The translations under genes were made by a program, and so were the position numbers. DNA of 64,000 nt, taken from contig NC_135785.1 of the NCBI RefSeq assembly GCF_051106095.1, positions 186,200,045 through 186,264,044 of the forward strand, read 5' to 3'. The notes beneath the pieces were generated by a model. That model worked only from the letters and a program-made list of their open reading frames with translations, was not told where the DNA came from and did no database searches. Of this stretch, positions 27,353 through 40,932 are shown in pieces; position 1 is the stretch's first letter; each line of letters starts with the position of its first letter. This DNA comes from Pogona vitticeps. Taxonomy: Eukaryota; Chordata; Lepidosauria; Squamata; Agamidae.

Positions 27353-27985
27353 TTTCTAGCCACTGCTCCCACATAATACAACATGTGTCTCGGTTTTGTC
27401 ATATGACCCACTGTAATAATCTTAACTCTAACATGTTACATTATTTATTCTTCTTGCTATTTATCACACACAAACAGATCAAGACATAGGATTTTATAGT
27501 ATCTCTCCATTTTGAAACTGGAAGTTCAAGGTGTCAGATTCCTGGAGAGAATGTGTTGTGCAGCCTTGCTTTCTTTATCAGGTTTGAGATTCTGAGACCC
27601 GTCTTGAATCATCCTTTGTGTTTGAAAACGTCTTCATCTCACATCTTCTTTAGGGTGGCTGGTGGAGCACTGCTGACACCTCCACATCCTTCTTTGTTGG
27701 AAGGAGACAGCTGTAGCCAAGTGGAACAGGTAGATGGAAGGGAAATTTTCACATACTTCTCCCATCCCATATCTATATTGTCTTTCAGTGCTATATTTTT
27801 CAGTAATTTATTGACATGATTTCTAAATCTCTTTTTAATAAAAAAAAAAACAAGAACTAAAAAAAAACCCAAGACAATTTACAATGAAAACAAACACAAT
27901 AAAATAACTAGCTGAATATAATAAAATAATTAAAAATACAATTCATTAAAACCTACTTACTAAAAGCTAGGCGCAAGTGATAATG
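27353..27985. other. non-genic; LINE-tail-like A-rich piece at the right
   Basis: Bases about 27840-27975 (CAAGACAATTTACAATGAAA and A-rich follow-on) look like the untranslated tail of an L2/CR1-type LINE read in complement. Nothing else is recognised. Confidence 0.35.
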
Positions 27986-27992
27986 TTAACAA

Positions 27993-28312
27993 TAGAGATG
28001 GGGGTATTTGTATTCATATATGAATATCCCCGACAGGTGGAAACAATTTTGCTGCTGCCACTGGCTCTGCAGAGGCTTCCTATCACACCGCTGTCCACAA
28101 TGGATTAGCCACTCTGTGACCTGGCAGAGAGGCTTGATCCCACCTCCTGCCAGGAGTGGCTAATCTATTGCAGACAACAACACAATAGGAAGGCTCCGTC
28201 GAGGGTGAGTATGTGGTGGAATAGTGAGTGGACAGTCCAGCCCCATGGAGCCATCCCCTCATTATTTCCACCTGTGGGGGGGGATATTCGTATACGAATA
28301 CTCCCATCTCTA
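27993..28312. mobile_element. hAT-like MITE of the TAGAGATGGG family, copy 1
   Basis: The ends are TAGAGATGGGGGTATTTGTA and its inverted partner CGAATACTCCCATCTCTA, with ATATGAATATCCCC arms. Flanks are GTTAACAA (27985-27992) and ATTAATAA (28313-28320), 6 of 8 equal. Same termini as the elements at 35619 and 57031, which have exact 8-bp duplications. Non-autonomous. Confidence 0.82.
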
Positions 28313-28421
28313 ATTAATAATCAGGAAAATTATCAGGAAAATGACTGGGTAACCAGATAGGTCTTATTCGATAATGGAAACATGAACCATTGGAACTCAA
28401 AGGAGAAACCATTTTATAAGG

Positions 28422-28696
28422 CAGAGATCCCAAACCCCCCGTCCATGGCCTGGGCCAGACCAGGCTGCAGAGACAGACCTCCCGCCCACCCCCACCCCAC
28501 AAACTCACCCTGCACAGCTGGTTTGCACATGCGTGCATGCTCCAGCATGGGCACGCCTGCACGAGCACCATGCTGCTGTTTGCGCATGCGCTTGTTTGCT
28601 CATTTGCGCGTGCATTTGTTCGCATATGTGCACAAGAGTGAGGGTGCCCCACTTTCCCCAGCTGGTCTGCGGGGTGAAAAATGTTGGGGACCCCTG
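28422..28696. mobile_element. hAT-type MITE (275 bp)
   Basis: The right end ATGTTGGGGACCCCTG and the diverged left end CAGAGATCCCAAACCCCC are inverted partners of the CAGGGGTCCCCAAC family also seen at 40933. Flanking 8-mers are TTATAAGG (28414-28421) and CTATAAGG (28697-28704). The interior is rich in GCGCATGCG-type words, giving spurious Cys/Ala/Met open frames. Confidence 0.85.
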
Positions 28697-28704
28697 CTAT
28701 AAGG

Positions 28705-29184
28705 GGACACCAATATATAAGCATGGTTGCCCCCTGCATAACAATAAAATATTACTGAATAAGCTACAGAACAAGAAACAGTTTCAGTGTTTGACTTCTA
28801 TCTGTTGTGACTGCATATTATACATATATTGATTGACCAATCTGAATCTGGGAAAGGGCGAGGTAGACACTTCAAGCAGCCAAGTTTTTGTCATTCTTCT
28901 TCTTGTTGTTGTTGAATGTTTTGCTTCCAGGGACAGCGGCTTACAGGATTTTCAGTTTCAAGTGTTGAAATAACATGGACATACTCTGGCACTAGCTTTA
29001 CTCGGTGTGAGGCTGGCTACACTGGTCTAGGGTTGGAGCCTGCTATTTACTTGGAACATTACTGCAGATGGCACCCTCTGCCCCATTTTGGAGTGGAGAA
29101 AAGCATATTTCAGTTAAAAACAATACTTTTCTACTATTGCACTGCATCACTTAAACACTATGCCACTTACCAAATGTTATTTAT
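28705..29184. other. non-genic, nothing recognised
   Basis: No named repeat or exon-like frame. Confidence 0.4.
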
Positions 29185-29450
29185 TATTTAAATTTGTATA
29201 CTGCTCCCCATTAGTGCCAAAGCACAAGTCTGAGCAGTTTACAATAATAAACAAAACCAAAATAAAACTAAACATATTTAAAACAAAGATAAGAGCTAAC
29301 CAATAAACCAGATGGTGCAAAAATTATAGAGCAACAAAATGGCTGACAAAAGGTGGTCAGCTAGGATTGGTTTGGGAAGCCTCCCTGAAAAGCCCCATCT
29401 TCAGTTGCCTCCTGAATGTCCACAGGGAGGGCACTAGGCTTACCAAAGCT
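29185..29450 (-). mobile_element. L2-like LINE 3' end
   Basis: The stretch TTTGTATACTGCTCCCCATT, GAGCAGTTTACAATAATAAA and AAAAGCCCCATCTTCAGTTG CCTCCTGAA matches the 3' untranslated layout of the L2-like element at 14107. No coding part remains. Confidence 0.6.
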
Positions 29451-31160
29451 TAATTTTTAAAAAGGAGAAAAGGAAAAATGTGGGGCAGAAACGGCCATTT
29501 GTACTCCTCCCCTCTTTTAGTGCATACAGAAAAAAAGCATTAATGCCCACCCACAAGCAAACAGAAGCAACCTATTTCTCAATCAGTTCGTAGCGATTGC
29601 AAGAGAGAAGGCAGGAAGCGAGATGCGGGAAGGGAGAAGGGAGAGGGGCACACTGTGACTGAACAAACCAAAACAAAGTGAGCTAAAATGGCAACATGCA
29701 TATGGTTGACCAGACTACAACTACAGGACCTGCAGGAGCTACAATTTCCATGTGAATGGAGGGAGTGATCTAATTAAGCCCCATCATTCCAAACCATTCC
29801 AAAGCAACCCAGACTAGATCACTCTCTGGCGCTAACGTAGGTTGTATTATTGACTGTTCTGATTCAAGCAGCAAAATGCTGCTAGAATTTGTCCTGATAA
29901 ACTGATCACAAAACTCTCACACTCCTGAAGGTGACCCCCTCCCTCATTTTGGAGTTCCATCCCACCATGGATTCACTAAATCCCTAGCATTATGAAATCT
30001 CTATATTCTGGGTAGCTTTCACAGTTTTGATATTTAAAATACTGAGGAAACATAATTATCAATTTGGATAAAATTTTATCCTGTGCCTTCTAGTAGCAAA
30101 CACTTGAAAATATAGACATGTTTGTAAAACCTGTATACACATGATTTTTGCCCAGTGACTCAGATTTTACCTGCTACCAGACACTTTCTGTTTTAAGACA
30201 TCTTTCCATCACTGTTTTTAAAACCAATAAAGTATTTGTCTTTGAACAAATTAAAAATCCACTGCATGAAATGGGAAACTAAGGCATTGCTGTACTAGCA
30301 ATTCACACTAAGAAAACATTAACAAGGTCTTTCCAAAAGGCAAAAGGGAGTAATGATTTACCAGAACAATTACTGGAAAACAGGACCTGACCAAGATAAA
30401 CAAGGACACTTAAAGCACAGTTCAGACTAGCCATGTTGAATGAGGGCCACAAGAGTTGAATCCAAGTTTCTTCCAGTCTCAGGGTGTTGAAAATTACTGG
30501 ACTATTCTTATCCTGGTATAACTTTGTTCTGGTAAAGTGGCTGTGCACCAGAACTGGAACAGGTATGGACTGGCATCTCAATTCCTTTCTCACTTCTCTG
30601 CCCTTTTTATCACAGTTCTTCTGCTGGCAGACCTTAGTCAGCAGAACAGTTCAGCTGGCAGAATTGGATTCTGTCCCCATAAGGATGTTTTCAGCAGCAT
30701 AAGAGAATTTCTACTAGCAGATGAGACTTCTGTATATTGCTAACCCCCTGCAACCAGTACGACTCTGGAGCTACAGTTGCATTGTAAACTTCATTTTGTT
30801 GCTGACATTCGCTTGTGTTACCTGAGCTCCCCCAAGGCTTTGTACTGGGTGGGATGGTTATGTTCTAAATCATTCAGTCATGATGCACTCTTAATATGTA
30901 ATTAAGCATTAGATGTGTAACAGTTGCCCCTTCCAGCCCATCCTAAATTGCTGAAGTTTTTTTTAAAAAATCCTATGATCAAACATTGTTATCAATCTAC
31001 CACTGAAGTTATTTCTCTGCACTAAAAGTTACACCTTTCTATAAACCACATCAGAAGTCATAGATGAGAATTATTTCCTCAAAGGCTAGTCCAATTTACA
31101 TTAAACTGTTATTTTGAAGGCCAGCAAAAAATTGTTGGGATCAATGATTTACGTATGACT
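29451..31160. other. non-genic, nothing recognised
   Basis: No recognisable gene or repeat. Confidence 0.4.
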
Positions 31161-31170
31161 AAATCCTTAA

Positions 31171-31255
31171 GGGACGTGGTGGCACTGTGGGTTAAACCGC
31201 AGAAGCCTCTGTGCTGCAAGGTCAGAAGACCAGCAGAACCTTTACCTTTACCTTT
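31171..31255 (+). mobile_element. Sauria-type SINE lacking its middle (85 bp)
   Basis: The head GGGACGTGGTGGCACTGTGG GTTAAACCGCAGAAGCC up to GACCAGCAG is joined straight to the tail AACCTTTACCTTTACC. About 260 bp of body present at 54626-54970 are missing. A perfect 10-bp duplication AAATCCTTAA flanks it (31161-31170 and 31256-31265). Confidence 0.88.
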
Positions 31256-31265
31256 AAATCCTTAA

Positions 31266-34200
31266 TATGGATTTAAAGGTGTTACAAATGTGCCACTAAT
31301 TAGGTTTGCTAATTTCTGCTAGGACTTAAATGCTTCTTCTTAAAGTATTAGATATGTCTTCCTTTATGGCATATTTAAGCTTTCTTTATCATGGAAAACC
31401 TATTAAAATGCTGTAAGTCAGAAGAGACTTAGTAGCAGATAGCAGCAACAAATAATTGTGCTTACAGAGTTCATGCTTATTTTTCTTTTTGAGGTGACTA
31501 AAATAAAAAAAATACCTTACATGAAAAATATTATATTATTTAAATAACACCTTTCTGGGTTAACTGGCTAAGCATATGTTGTTGTTTTTTAACCAGGGAT
31601 ACATAATTAGTAACACATTAAACACTACTACTGTACATTTAGGGCACATTATATTAGGAACTCTTTATATTCAATACTTCATTCTACACTTAATGAGAAG
31701 TTTCCAGAAGCTGGTGCCTGTGGCCATCTGTTTCAATCATTCATAATGTTTAAAAAGACTCCTTTTCTTGTCACATTTCATTTATTTGCTTTTTAAGCAA
31801 GCTTACACTCCTAGGAGTAAAAATGCTACATAAAAAGTCCGAACTCCTTCTGATCCCCTCTTGACAGGAAACCAGAAATACAGTAATTTGTACTCCATTT
31901 GTCACTCCAAGTCTTGCTCTCCATTTGTCACATCACACTACTAGCAGTTGTCTAGGGCTTGCACATCAACATTTTCTATAGATGAAATACAGTACATAAA
32001 TCTGATTTTTCAGTGAAATGAAAAATGCAACAGTACTCAGTGAACTCTCCTTTCTACAGCTTCTATATTCTTTAAGTGCAGTAATTTTGATGCCTCTAAA
32101 GAAGGGCACTGCATGCTATGAAAATAATGTAAAAATCACATTTGCAAGATGTCATTTACTTATGCTTTCTGGGCTGGCAGATTCCCCTTCTTTCCAATCC
32201 CACAATATTTAATAAGCTCCTTTCTTCCAGTCATGCAGAAATCTCATGGAAACAGATGCAGCCAAAGCCAACCATATAATCCTTTCCCTATCCTCAATAT
32301 ATATTTGACAGTGGAAAAAGAATGGCCTTTACAAACTCCTCTGCTGCCATGTCTGTCCAATACATCCAGGATATCATTGCTTAAATTAATTTCTACATCT
32401 GTTCCTACAAGCAAGCCAAGCCATACATCCTCTTCCATCCTTCCACTGGCAGCAGCATTAACATAGATTTTAGGCTCCCAGATCTCACTTTTTAGATTAC
32501 CTGTATTTCTCTTTAGTACTTTAACACCTTAACAACCCTTTCTAATTTCCCTCATTCTATAAAATTCATCAGTTGGAATCGTTTCCAAATTATTCATTTT
32601 CCCCTCTACCTCTTTCAATAAACATGTTTCCCAAGGGCATTTAAAACGTAATGACTTACGTATACTTTTCCTGAACTTAGGTCGGCTTCAATTTCTTTTT
32701 AGTTAACGTGTCCACTCTCATTTATTGTTTCCAATGCACTGAGCTTTTCATTCTTTTGATTAAAAAAAGGGACGTTCTAAATAATCCAAAACTACATTTG
32801 TAATCCCCTGAAATTCTTTGTTTCTTTGCTAGAACTAGTGATTTTTTAAACAATCAGACATTTATTAATAAGTAATATAGTGTGACTTTAAAATTGACCA
32901 CATTATCAGAAGCCAAGGATGGTTCATTCTCAAATTTATTATTCCTTGTGAAACTTACGATGCTTCTTGCTGCATCCTGAGTTGGATGATTGGAGTACAT
33001 AAGCAAGCAAACTAGCAAATCTGCAAACCAGCAAGCAAACAAACAACACATATAGGTTACAAGCTATGTACACTGATTTGGTATTATGTCCTATTGAACT
33101 CAGTAGGGTTTATATCTCAGCAGACATACATAGGATTGCAGGGTTAATATGTTTATTGGACACTGTAAGGCTCCATGTTACCAGAACTGGACTTAGATCA
33201 TCCCAGAAACTACTGATTTAGTGTTCACATATTTACTAATTACACAGGAGGCTGCAACTCAGCCCTTGTTTCAGAGCTGGGACATAGGATTTCTTCTAAG
33301 CTGTGCCATTGCCCTTGCAAATACATTCTGGATACACAATGAGATTCTGACCTTCTGAGCCTGAGGCTGTGCTAGGAGGATGCAGGAAAGAACTAAATAG
33401 TGGTGTAATGGAATCAAGGCTGCAGGGTCAAAGGCCCAAGATTTTTTGAGTAGCAAGGGCTATGACATCATCAGCCCATGCCCCTCAGTCTTTCCTGTTT
33501 CCTCTGAACTCAGCTCCAGTTTTCACACTGGCTGAGGGGGAAAAGGGGTTTTCTTGGGAACAGGACACTGTTGCAACCTGTCCTTGTTGAAGTGCAAAGT
33601 ATTTGAGGATGGTTTGGTTTTGAATGGAAAATTGAAAGCCGTGAACTTTACAAAAGGCCTGATTTGTCAATACGGAATGATTTGGCTGTGCTTTTGGGGC
33701 TTTTCTTATGAGGGAAGGGGCTAGGTATGGGGACTGTCATTTTAAGTTTTATCAGTATATCACTAGGAAACAGTTGAGGAAAATGTGAAGTCAGGGGACA
33801 GTACAGTATTACACAATCTTAAAAAGTAACAATGTCATGGATACACTGAGTAGAATATTATGAATGCTCTCTTCCTGGTCGGTTCAACTCATGCAAGGTT
33901 AAACTGACAGAAATATTAGCCAGGTCTCCTGCTCTGATGCATTACATTTAAGGCTGTGTTTTCCTCCCCTAACCTGGTGCCTGCTAGATCCTTTGCACTA
34001 CAGCTCCCATCAATTGTGTAGGTTGATGGGAGTTGTAGTTCAAAAAATCTGGGGGGACACACCATTGTGAAGAAAAGCTGGTTCGGCATATTACAAGAAC
34101 ATACATATTGTTCTGTGAATGTTTGGCCATCTTTAAACAGTACCTTAAATACATGAAAATACTTATTTGTTCTCTCAAAATACTGAACAATGGAAAATTA

Positions 34201-35610
34201 GTGCCACCTCATATTTCATGTGTACAAAAACATATGCAACATGTGCCAAGTGTAAATGTTCTAGTATAATATTGTGCACTGAGGATAATGAGGGCAAAAT
34301 AAATGTGTCCCAGGCAAGCATTCATGTAATTGAATTTATTACCACTAATGACTCATTACACAAGAGAGATTACATCTGGAGCAACTTATCATGATCAACT
34401 CCTCCTATTTACAAATACAACAAATTTGTTATATATTTTGAATATTTTAAAGATGTCTTGCTCTTGAATTATGTAAACTGATGTTTTAGATATTTTTTTC
34501 TTCAGCTAAATGCTTTAATTAATATTTTGCAAGATGAATAACATGACGTTACATGCCAATTCACTCACCCCTGGGCAATTTTTCACTTTTGGCAACCCAA
34601 GATTATACCATTGCACAGGCGTATTTCCAGCATTTTTGTACAACAGAACTTTTTGTATATTCATGACTATTTATAAAATGTATTCATTTTATATATGTTA
34701 CTATTAAAACTAAGCCATGACTGAAGCCCCATTATCAAGTTGCTCCCACAGAAAAGCCCCTGTGCATCTGCCATGCAGAACATTCAAGTGGAATCACAAT
34801 GTTTGATCCTTTGGATTGTGCATAGGGTTTGTTTTGTGTGTGTTTCCTTTAAGATATTGAGTCAAAAGGAGATAGGTGTTTATGAAAGTTCAGTGTTCAT
34901 GCCACTCCCTATGCCTTTGGGGTTTCTCAGTGCTCCAAAGCAGCAGCTGAACAATTTGGCACATTGCTGGTTGATTATTCCTTGCTTCTGCTCTCGTCTT
35001 TCCTTGGCCCACCCTGCCTTCACCCTCCACCAGTGTTAATATTTACACAGGGGGAAGGGGTGGGGGCTGTCAATTTGACATCCATGTACAATATGCATGC
35101 TCCGTATCTGGAGTGCAAAAAGCATACAAGATTAACAAAGGCAGTAACTGGGTAATTTCTGGGTCCTTTTTTGTGTGTGAAACTATTGCAATATTTTGGT
35201 CAACAGAGCCACTTAAAGAGGGTGAATCAGGACAATAAAGAACAGAGAGAGAAAACTTGTTTAATTTGATTTTATTGACTGCTTCACTGTGAACATGAAG
35301 AAACACTTTCACCAGTGAGAAAGAATTGATGCCCTTTTCTCATAAATTATGAGGGGGCCCTGGAACATTTGAAGGGGGCCACAAACTGGAAACAACTCTT
35401 CACACAATACCTTCCTTGTAAGTTTCATTATTTGGCTTACACAATCCTGATTCAGCCTACAGTATACAGTATGTCTTCCATACTGTGTTTATGGCCATAG
35501 CAAAAAATATTGAGAATGGTGAGAAGGCAGAAATTGTTTTATTAAACCTTGCTTAAACTGTGGCTTATTGTCACATCTGAACCAAAAAATACATTGCGTG
35601 TCCCTAACTG
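31266..35610. other. long non-genic stretch with two small repeat pieces
   Basis: Bases about 33080-33145 (CCTATTGAACTCAGTAGGGT ... GCAGACATACATAGGATTGC) are a frequent reptile interspersed repeat. Bases 33999-34053 form a palindrome, ACTACAGCTCCCATCAA/TTGATGGGAGTTGTAGT, from the MITE family of 1467. No exon-like sequence was recognised. Confidence 0.45.
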
Positions 35611-35618
35611 GTTTCTTC

Positions 35619-36011
35619 TAGAGATAGGCACAAGCCTTAATTCGGAGATATGTGCTGATTTGTATATGTGGTATATGCTGTGCATTCTCTTCCCCTGCCT
35701 GCCTGGTCAATAACCCTCTCACCAGTTGGGGCGTGCTTCTCTCCTCCACCTCTTTGGCTATTCAACCAGTCCCTGGCAGGAGCATAGGTTTGCCTGTTCT
35801 GCCTCCTTGTCTAAGTGGGCGATCAGCTGAGGAGGCGGGGCAGGGAAGCCCATGCTCCTGCCAGAGACTTGCTGAATAGCCAAAGAAGAGGAAGAGAGGA
35901 ATGCGTGCCGGCTGGTGAGCGGGGGATCCTTCCAGGGAGGTGGGGGAAGGGAACGTGTGCACCTGTGGTGCTGCACGTACAGATCATCATGGACCTCTGA
36001 ACCCATCTCTA
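35619..36011. mobile_element. hAT-like MITE of the TAGAGATGGG family, copy 2
   Basis: It starts TAGAGATAGGCACAAGCC and ends AACCCATCTCTA. A perfect 8-bp duplication GTTTCTTC lies at 35611-35618 and 36012-36019. Inside, AGTCCCTGGCAGGAGCATAG and TATGCTCCTGCCAGAGACTT-like arms pair as an inverted repeat. No transposase. Confidence 0.92.
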
Positions 36012-36019
36012 GTTTCTTC

Positions 36020-38310
36020 ACCTCCCTACCTGGAATAAGACATGAAAAGAGAGACAAGACTCAGGAGAGAAACAAACCACAAACATAGTCTGGCTAATTG
36101 TCTGCGGTACAGCGTAAGCAACAAACTATGGCTGATACCAACCATGGCCAGTCCCCCAAATGCATCCATTATAGACACCAGGGAGCTACACAGAGGTAAC
36201 AGGGATTGCCTAGCTGCAGTTCTCCTTACTCTGATAACCTCCAGTTTGATGTGTTGTGTTGTGTTCTATTATGGTATGTGCATGAATGGGATGCTGGTTA
36301 TGGAATGCTTTCCCCAGATTCCTTTAATCTGTGCTGCATTTTTAATACCGCTTTTATCTCCTTTAAAAAAATTGTTCTTAATTTTGCAGGCTTTTTGTTG
36401 GTGTTGCCTGAATGCAAGCAACACTAGGAGTGTGTATAATGGAGGAGGGAACTTAATTATTGAAATAAATAGCTAACTACATGTGCACTGGATCATTTCG
36501 GAGCAGCACCAGTCTTCCCTACTCAGGATTACTGCACTAGAATAGGCCCATTGGATCAGTGGAGATTTGGTGAGTCAACTCCTCTATAAATTCCACTGAT
36601 ACAATGGGCCTACTCTACTTGCTACTTACTAATGGATTTCAGCCACTGATTATCTCAGTCTCCAGAGTATCACAGAAGGAAGAAAACTGGATTTACTCTT
36701 TGTATTCTTTCTCCTCTTCAAAAAAAGATTAGGGACAACAGCAAATAGTCTTTACCAATCAAACATCCACTTCTTTTGCACTGAAAAAAAGTTTATTTTT
36801 AATGTGGTCTCATTAATAATGCTGCAACTCTACTTTTCCAAGTAAACAAGCAATCTATATCACACAAATCAACAAATCACAGTTTTTAGCTGGGTGTTGT
36901 TGTTGTTTTGTTTTTTTGCTACTGGATAAGAACATTAAAACGGAGGATGGAAAACTGTGCACAGATTCCTTGCATCTGAAGAACTGGACTGAAACCCATA
37001 AATGCTGATGCTAAAACAAATGTGTTCAATTTAAAGGTGCCACAAGACTTCTATTTCTTTCTTTTTGTTGTTGTACTGAAACAGATTATCACAGCTATAG
37101 TTATGAGAAATCTTTTCTTGCAGTCATAGTGCCATCTTATGGAGATCTCGATATAGCATATCTTGTGTATACACTGAAACTTCTTTGCCTTAAAAAAAGA
37201 TAGAAAGTCCAAATTGTATCAGACACGCGACAAATTGATTATTAGAGATGTATGGCAAAACCAAATCATTTCTTTCTTTTTGTTCAGATTCTTTTGGGGA
37301 TCATTCTTTTGTTTTCATATACTTTATATACTGGTGATTTCATTTTAAATGAAACGGAAGTCTTCTTTTGAGTTTCTGTTTCCTCATTTGTAGTTTCTGG
37401 TACTCCTAAAGCCCTAAAGAACTTTTAAAAACTATTCCAAAAAAGCAGATGCATGGCAACAGAATATCAGTCTACTCTATAAACAGGCAATGGTCATGAG
37501 AAGGCAAAATCATTTAATTGACCTATGCAGGCACTTCTTTATATTATTACATTCAACAACAACATCATTATCATGACACAGATGACAAAGATAAATCATT
37601 ATCTGACTATGCCTGGCTGGCAGATAAACTATACTGTATTAGTTTTTATTGCCAGCCAGGCACTGGCTGCCTAGCACACAGAGATACCCACTTACCAAAG
37701 TAACTAACAACAACATGACACCAAAAAGAATTAGTGAGACATGTCCCAAGCAGTGCCTAACCAATAACGACAGCCAGGCCCACAGCCCAGTGGCACACTG
37801 GCACAGTCACAAAGTCTACTCTTGTGACACACACCCCCCCACAAATATATACATCCAGAAATAATTTTCCAAAAATGGAAAAAAAATAATTCCAAGAAAT
37901 CAGACTGGGATAATATTCTTAAAAATAGGAGGAAAGTCCACCCCGCCCCCAAAGGAAAAAAGGCAAAAAGGAAAGGGATCCTTGATAGATATTTGGCAGG
38001 AAGGCAGGCATATATCCAAGATGGAGGGCCCCAGGAGCTCAGCACACAGTAATCCTACAAGGAATGATTGAAAGAAATGGCACACCTTACTGAGCTTCAA
38101 GCCATTTTACAGATTTAAAATCCAACTCCTTTAGACATTCTGATTAGCTCTTGACAGCCCTTGTTAAAAAAAATAAATTCTAAGGCAATTTGACAAAGAA
38201 TGAAAAGGCACTGAGAGGGAGCACAAAAGAGAGAATCCAAAAGAAACAAGAAAATGTTGTGGAACCTCCTTTGTAAAAATTTGTGTTTAAGAGGCCAAAA
38301 TAACACAAAT
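36020..38310. other. non-genic; small inverted repeat at 36.5 kb
   Basis: Bases about 36538-36620 contain AATAGGCCCATTGGATCAGT GGA paired with TCCACTGATACAATGGGCCT A. The rest shows no gene or named repeat. Confidence 0.4.
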
Positions 38311-38312
38311 TA

Positions 38313-38523
38313 CTGTAGGACCTCCATATCTGCAGGATCAGTATCCACGGTTTCATTTATACTGTATGCAGTCTGAAAATATTAAAAACACTAAAAGAAA
38401 CAAATGGCCACCAGAGGAAGCCAAGGACCATCCTGTATATAGGGTTCACTATTATCTGCATTTTTTGGCATCCCGGGGGAGGGGGCTTGGAACTGATCCC
38501 CCATGGATATGGGGGTCACACTG
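38313..38523. mobile_element. pogo/Tigger-like MITE (211 bp)
   Basis: Inverted ends CTGTAGGACCTCCATATCTG and CCATGGATATGGGGGTCACACTG, with AGGATCAGTATCC/GGAACTGATCC just inside. TA dinucleotides flank both sides (38311-38312, 38524-38525). Layout and terminal words fit the Tc1/mariner-pogo group. Confidence 0.75.
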
Positions 38524-38525
38524 TA

Positions 38526-39935
38526 CATGAAAGTCTTTTTTAGACAAGAAAATCCTGTTTTTATTAATATCTGAATAATATGTTATATGCTCATATGACA
38601 TTGTGTATCTCTCTGAAACCTTTCTTTATACGGTGGTATTCAAAATCATGACCTATTCTTGCAATGAGTGATATTTTGTTTTCAACAGGCTCTTCATTCG
38701 ATAATACATCCACCACATTGTGGACTTGGAAAACAAACAAATGGCCACACACTGAGTGGCCATGTGATTTGGCCTCGGATCAAAACAGGACAGAAGCTAA
38801 AGCATTTTAAAGGATTCTGTTTTTCAGTCTTGATGTAACTAAGTGTATGAACATGCCAGAATCTGAGGTAATGCTTTTTTTTTTTTTTTTTAAAGACTGA
38901 TTATTTTATAATTGGGGACTTGGGAAATTTGAAGGAATGCTAATTTATCTTTTAAAACAAGGAATAGATTTTATGTTGTGATGTGACAGCCAGAATTAGG
39001 AGTTGTAAGATCATCCAAAATATGATAACATTTTAAATTTCATCCAATTTTTTCGAAAACAATAAGCTTTTTACTTCCTGCGGGCTGTATGGTACATGGT
39101 GGTGTACTGTTGCTCAATTGTTAGATGATACATAAAACAGTGACTTTATCTTGGAAGAATCATGATGTTTCACTTAATGCTGCCACTCTAAGCTGATGAT
39201 TTACCATTGACAGCCTTCTCTCCTAATCATTAGTTGTAGCATGTATTTTGCAAGATTTTATTAGAAGTTGTACTAAAAATGACTGAATTCCAACATGTAT
39301 ATATAATTATATTTTCTTGGCAGTTCCAATTATCTGAAATGTCAAGTAACAGAGTAACAACCACTGGAACATTGGTCCCACATGTTTATTGCAAAACTGT
39401 GTACACAGAAAAAGGTGACCATTTCCAGTCAAACAGAGTGAATTGGCTCAAAAAACTTCACAAGTTTAGCTTCCAAGTAAAAACTTTAACAAAACAATAA
39501 AAGATCAAGCTTTCAACGAGAAAAACATGTCCTGTCATCTTCAGAATTACAAACGGCATACTAACTACAGTGCATCACTCAATGTGATTACAACACAAAA
39601 CATTCCAGATACTAATTGCTTAATCAACTTTCTTTTTTTCTCATGAGATTATTTATAGGAGGCCAGGTTTCATCAAGTTTGTACACACTGCCCAACCATA
39701 ATATCATTTTAACAATTATTTTAAATTGCATGCAAAATGTTTCTTTAGAAACAGACTTTCCACAATTTCACAAATAGGAAGCAACACAATATTTTTAAGT
39801 TGAAGTAATTTTCAGTTATAAAGAATATTATTTACCTAATGTTGTTTCTATTAACCAGTTTCCTCATATGCCATTTCAATCAAATATGGTCTGAGGGTTC
39901 GATGTTAGGCTCTGTAGTAACTCCAAATAAATTAG
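38526..39935. other. non-genic, nothing recognised
   Basis: A T-run at about 38876-38892. No exon-like or named repeat sequence. Confidence 0.4.
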
Positions 39936-39939
39936 CTGA

Positions 39940-40760
39940 CTTCCTCGGTTTTGAAATAGGTGTAACGTTTATTGGATTATTTAACAATAGTCCTGTATTG
40001 ACAAACATGTTCCAACTCTTCTCCCAGTCAGACAACAGGTCTCTCGGGGCTTCCATTCTTCAAACTTGAAGGGGTTTCCTTCATGAACTTTCCAAGGTCC
40101 TGGATATTTCGGTGGAGTATCAGTGTTCAATAATAGTTTCTTCTCCCCCTCCAGTAAGGGGATCGCATCCTCGTCTTGAAAGTCCACCCAGTCACCATTC
40201 CGGGTGGGATCCCCCATCTGCCAAGGTCTTCCCTGGGTTTCATCCTCTGCATCTCTCACATCCTCCATCCTATTTTCTCTACTCTCTCTCTCTCCATCTT
40301 CTCCTTTTCCTCCCTCAATTTCTTACGCCACTCTCTGGTTTCTCTCTCCCCCCCAATAAGAGGGTTTGGGGGTCAGTTCTCTTCTCCTTTGTGCATCCGC
40401 TTCCTCCTTGGGAACTCTCAGCTTTTCCACTTTTCCAGTCCAAGGGTCTTCAACCCATATACACTCCCAGTCTGGTGGGAGTCGTTCTCTTCCCCCTTTT
40501 ATATCCACCAACCCCACCTCCACCACTTCCTGTGCTTTCTGTTCCCTTTCCGCCACACCAGTCCTGGGCTGTTCGACTGTTCAGTCCTTCAAACTCTCCT
40601 CTATCTTCCTAGGGTCTGGCTCGGGTTGTTACATCATCCTAGGTAGGGGAATAGGTGGGGGTCTGACTCTCCTTATCGACCGAAGGAGGGAGGGATGGCA
40701 CTCTGGTGAGAGGCACCTAGCTGTCACCTCCAGCCTTACATATGGGTCTGTTTCGGCCAA
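39940..40760 (-). pseudogene. coding-like repeat family of unknown origin, copy A
   Basis: I do not recognise this family. On the minus strand two adjoining open stretches carry WECIWVEDPWTGKVEKLRVP, KEEADAQRRRELTPKPSYWG and, further on, PPKYPGPWKVHEGNPFKFEE. The first two match the open frame at 46066-46701 in order and spacing at roughly half of positions. Upstream, ARVPSL...DKESQTPTYSP parallels ARVSSS...QEVQTDPSTPS in that copy. An AATAAA lies near the 3' end. The copy is broken. It could be a duplicated host gene or a fossil retroelement or virus-like gene; no RT, integrase, capsid zinc knuckle or paired LTR is seen that would decide this. Confidence 0.5.
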
Positions 40761-40932
40761 AAAAAAAAAAAAAAAGACAAAGAGCAATCCTACCCCACTT
40801 AGATTATCATCTGAGAGGCATTAAGAGAGGGTAGAGAACAACTGTTTCCTATCTCTGTTATACAGTAGATGTTGAAACTAGCTGGCCAGTGATTAGAACA
40901 TAGCTCTGAAAGTCACCAAACATCTGTTAGAA

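Noticed and set aside
28314-28739. 141- and 106-codon frames with Cys/Ala-rich protein
   Set aside because: They fall in a hAT MITE with GCGCATGCG-type repeats.
40112-40824. Plus-strand frames of 150-166 codons, Ser/Pro/Leu-rich
   Set aside because: They are antisense to coding-like copy A; the homology among copies is on the minus strand.
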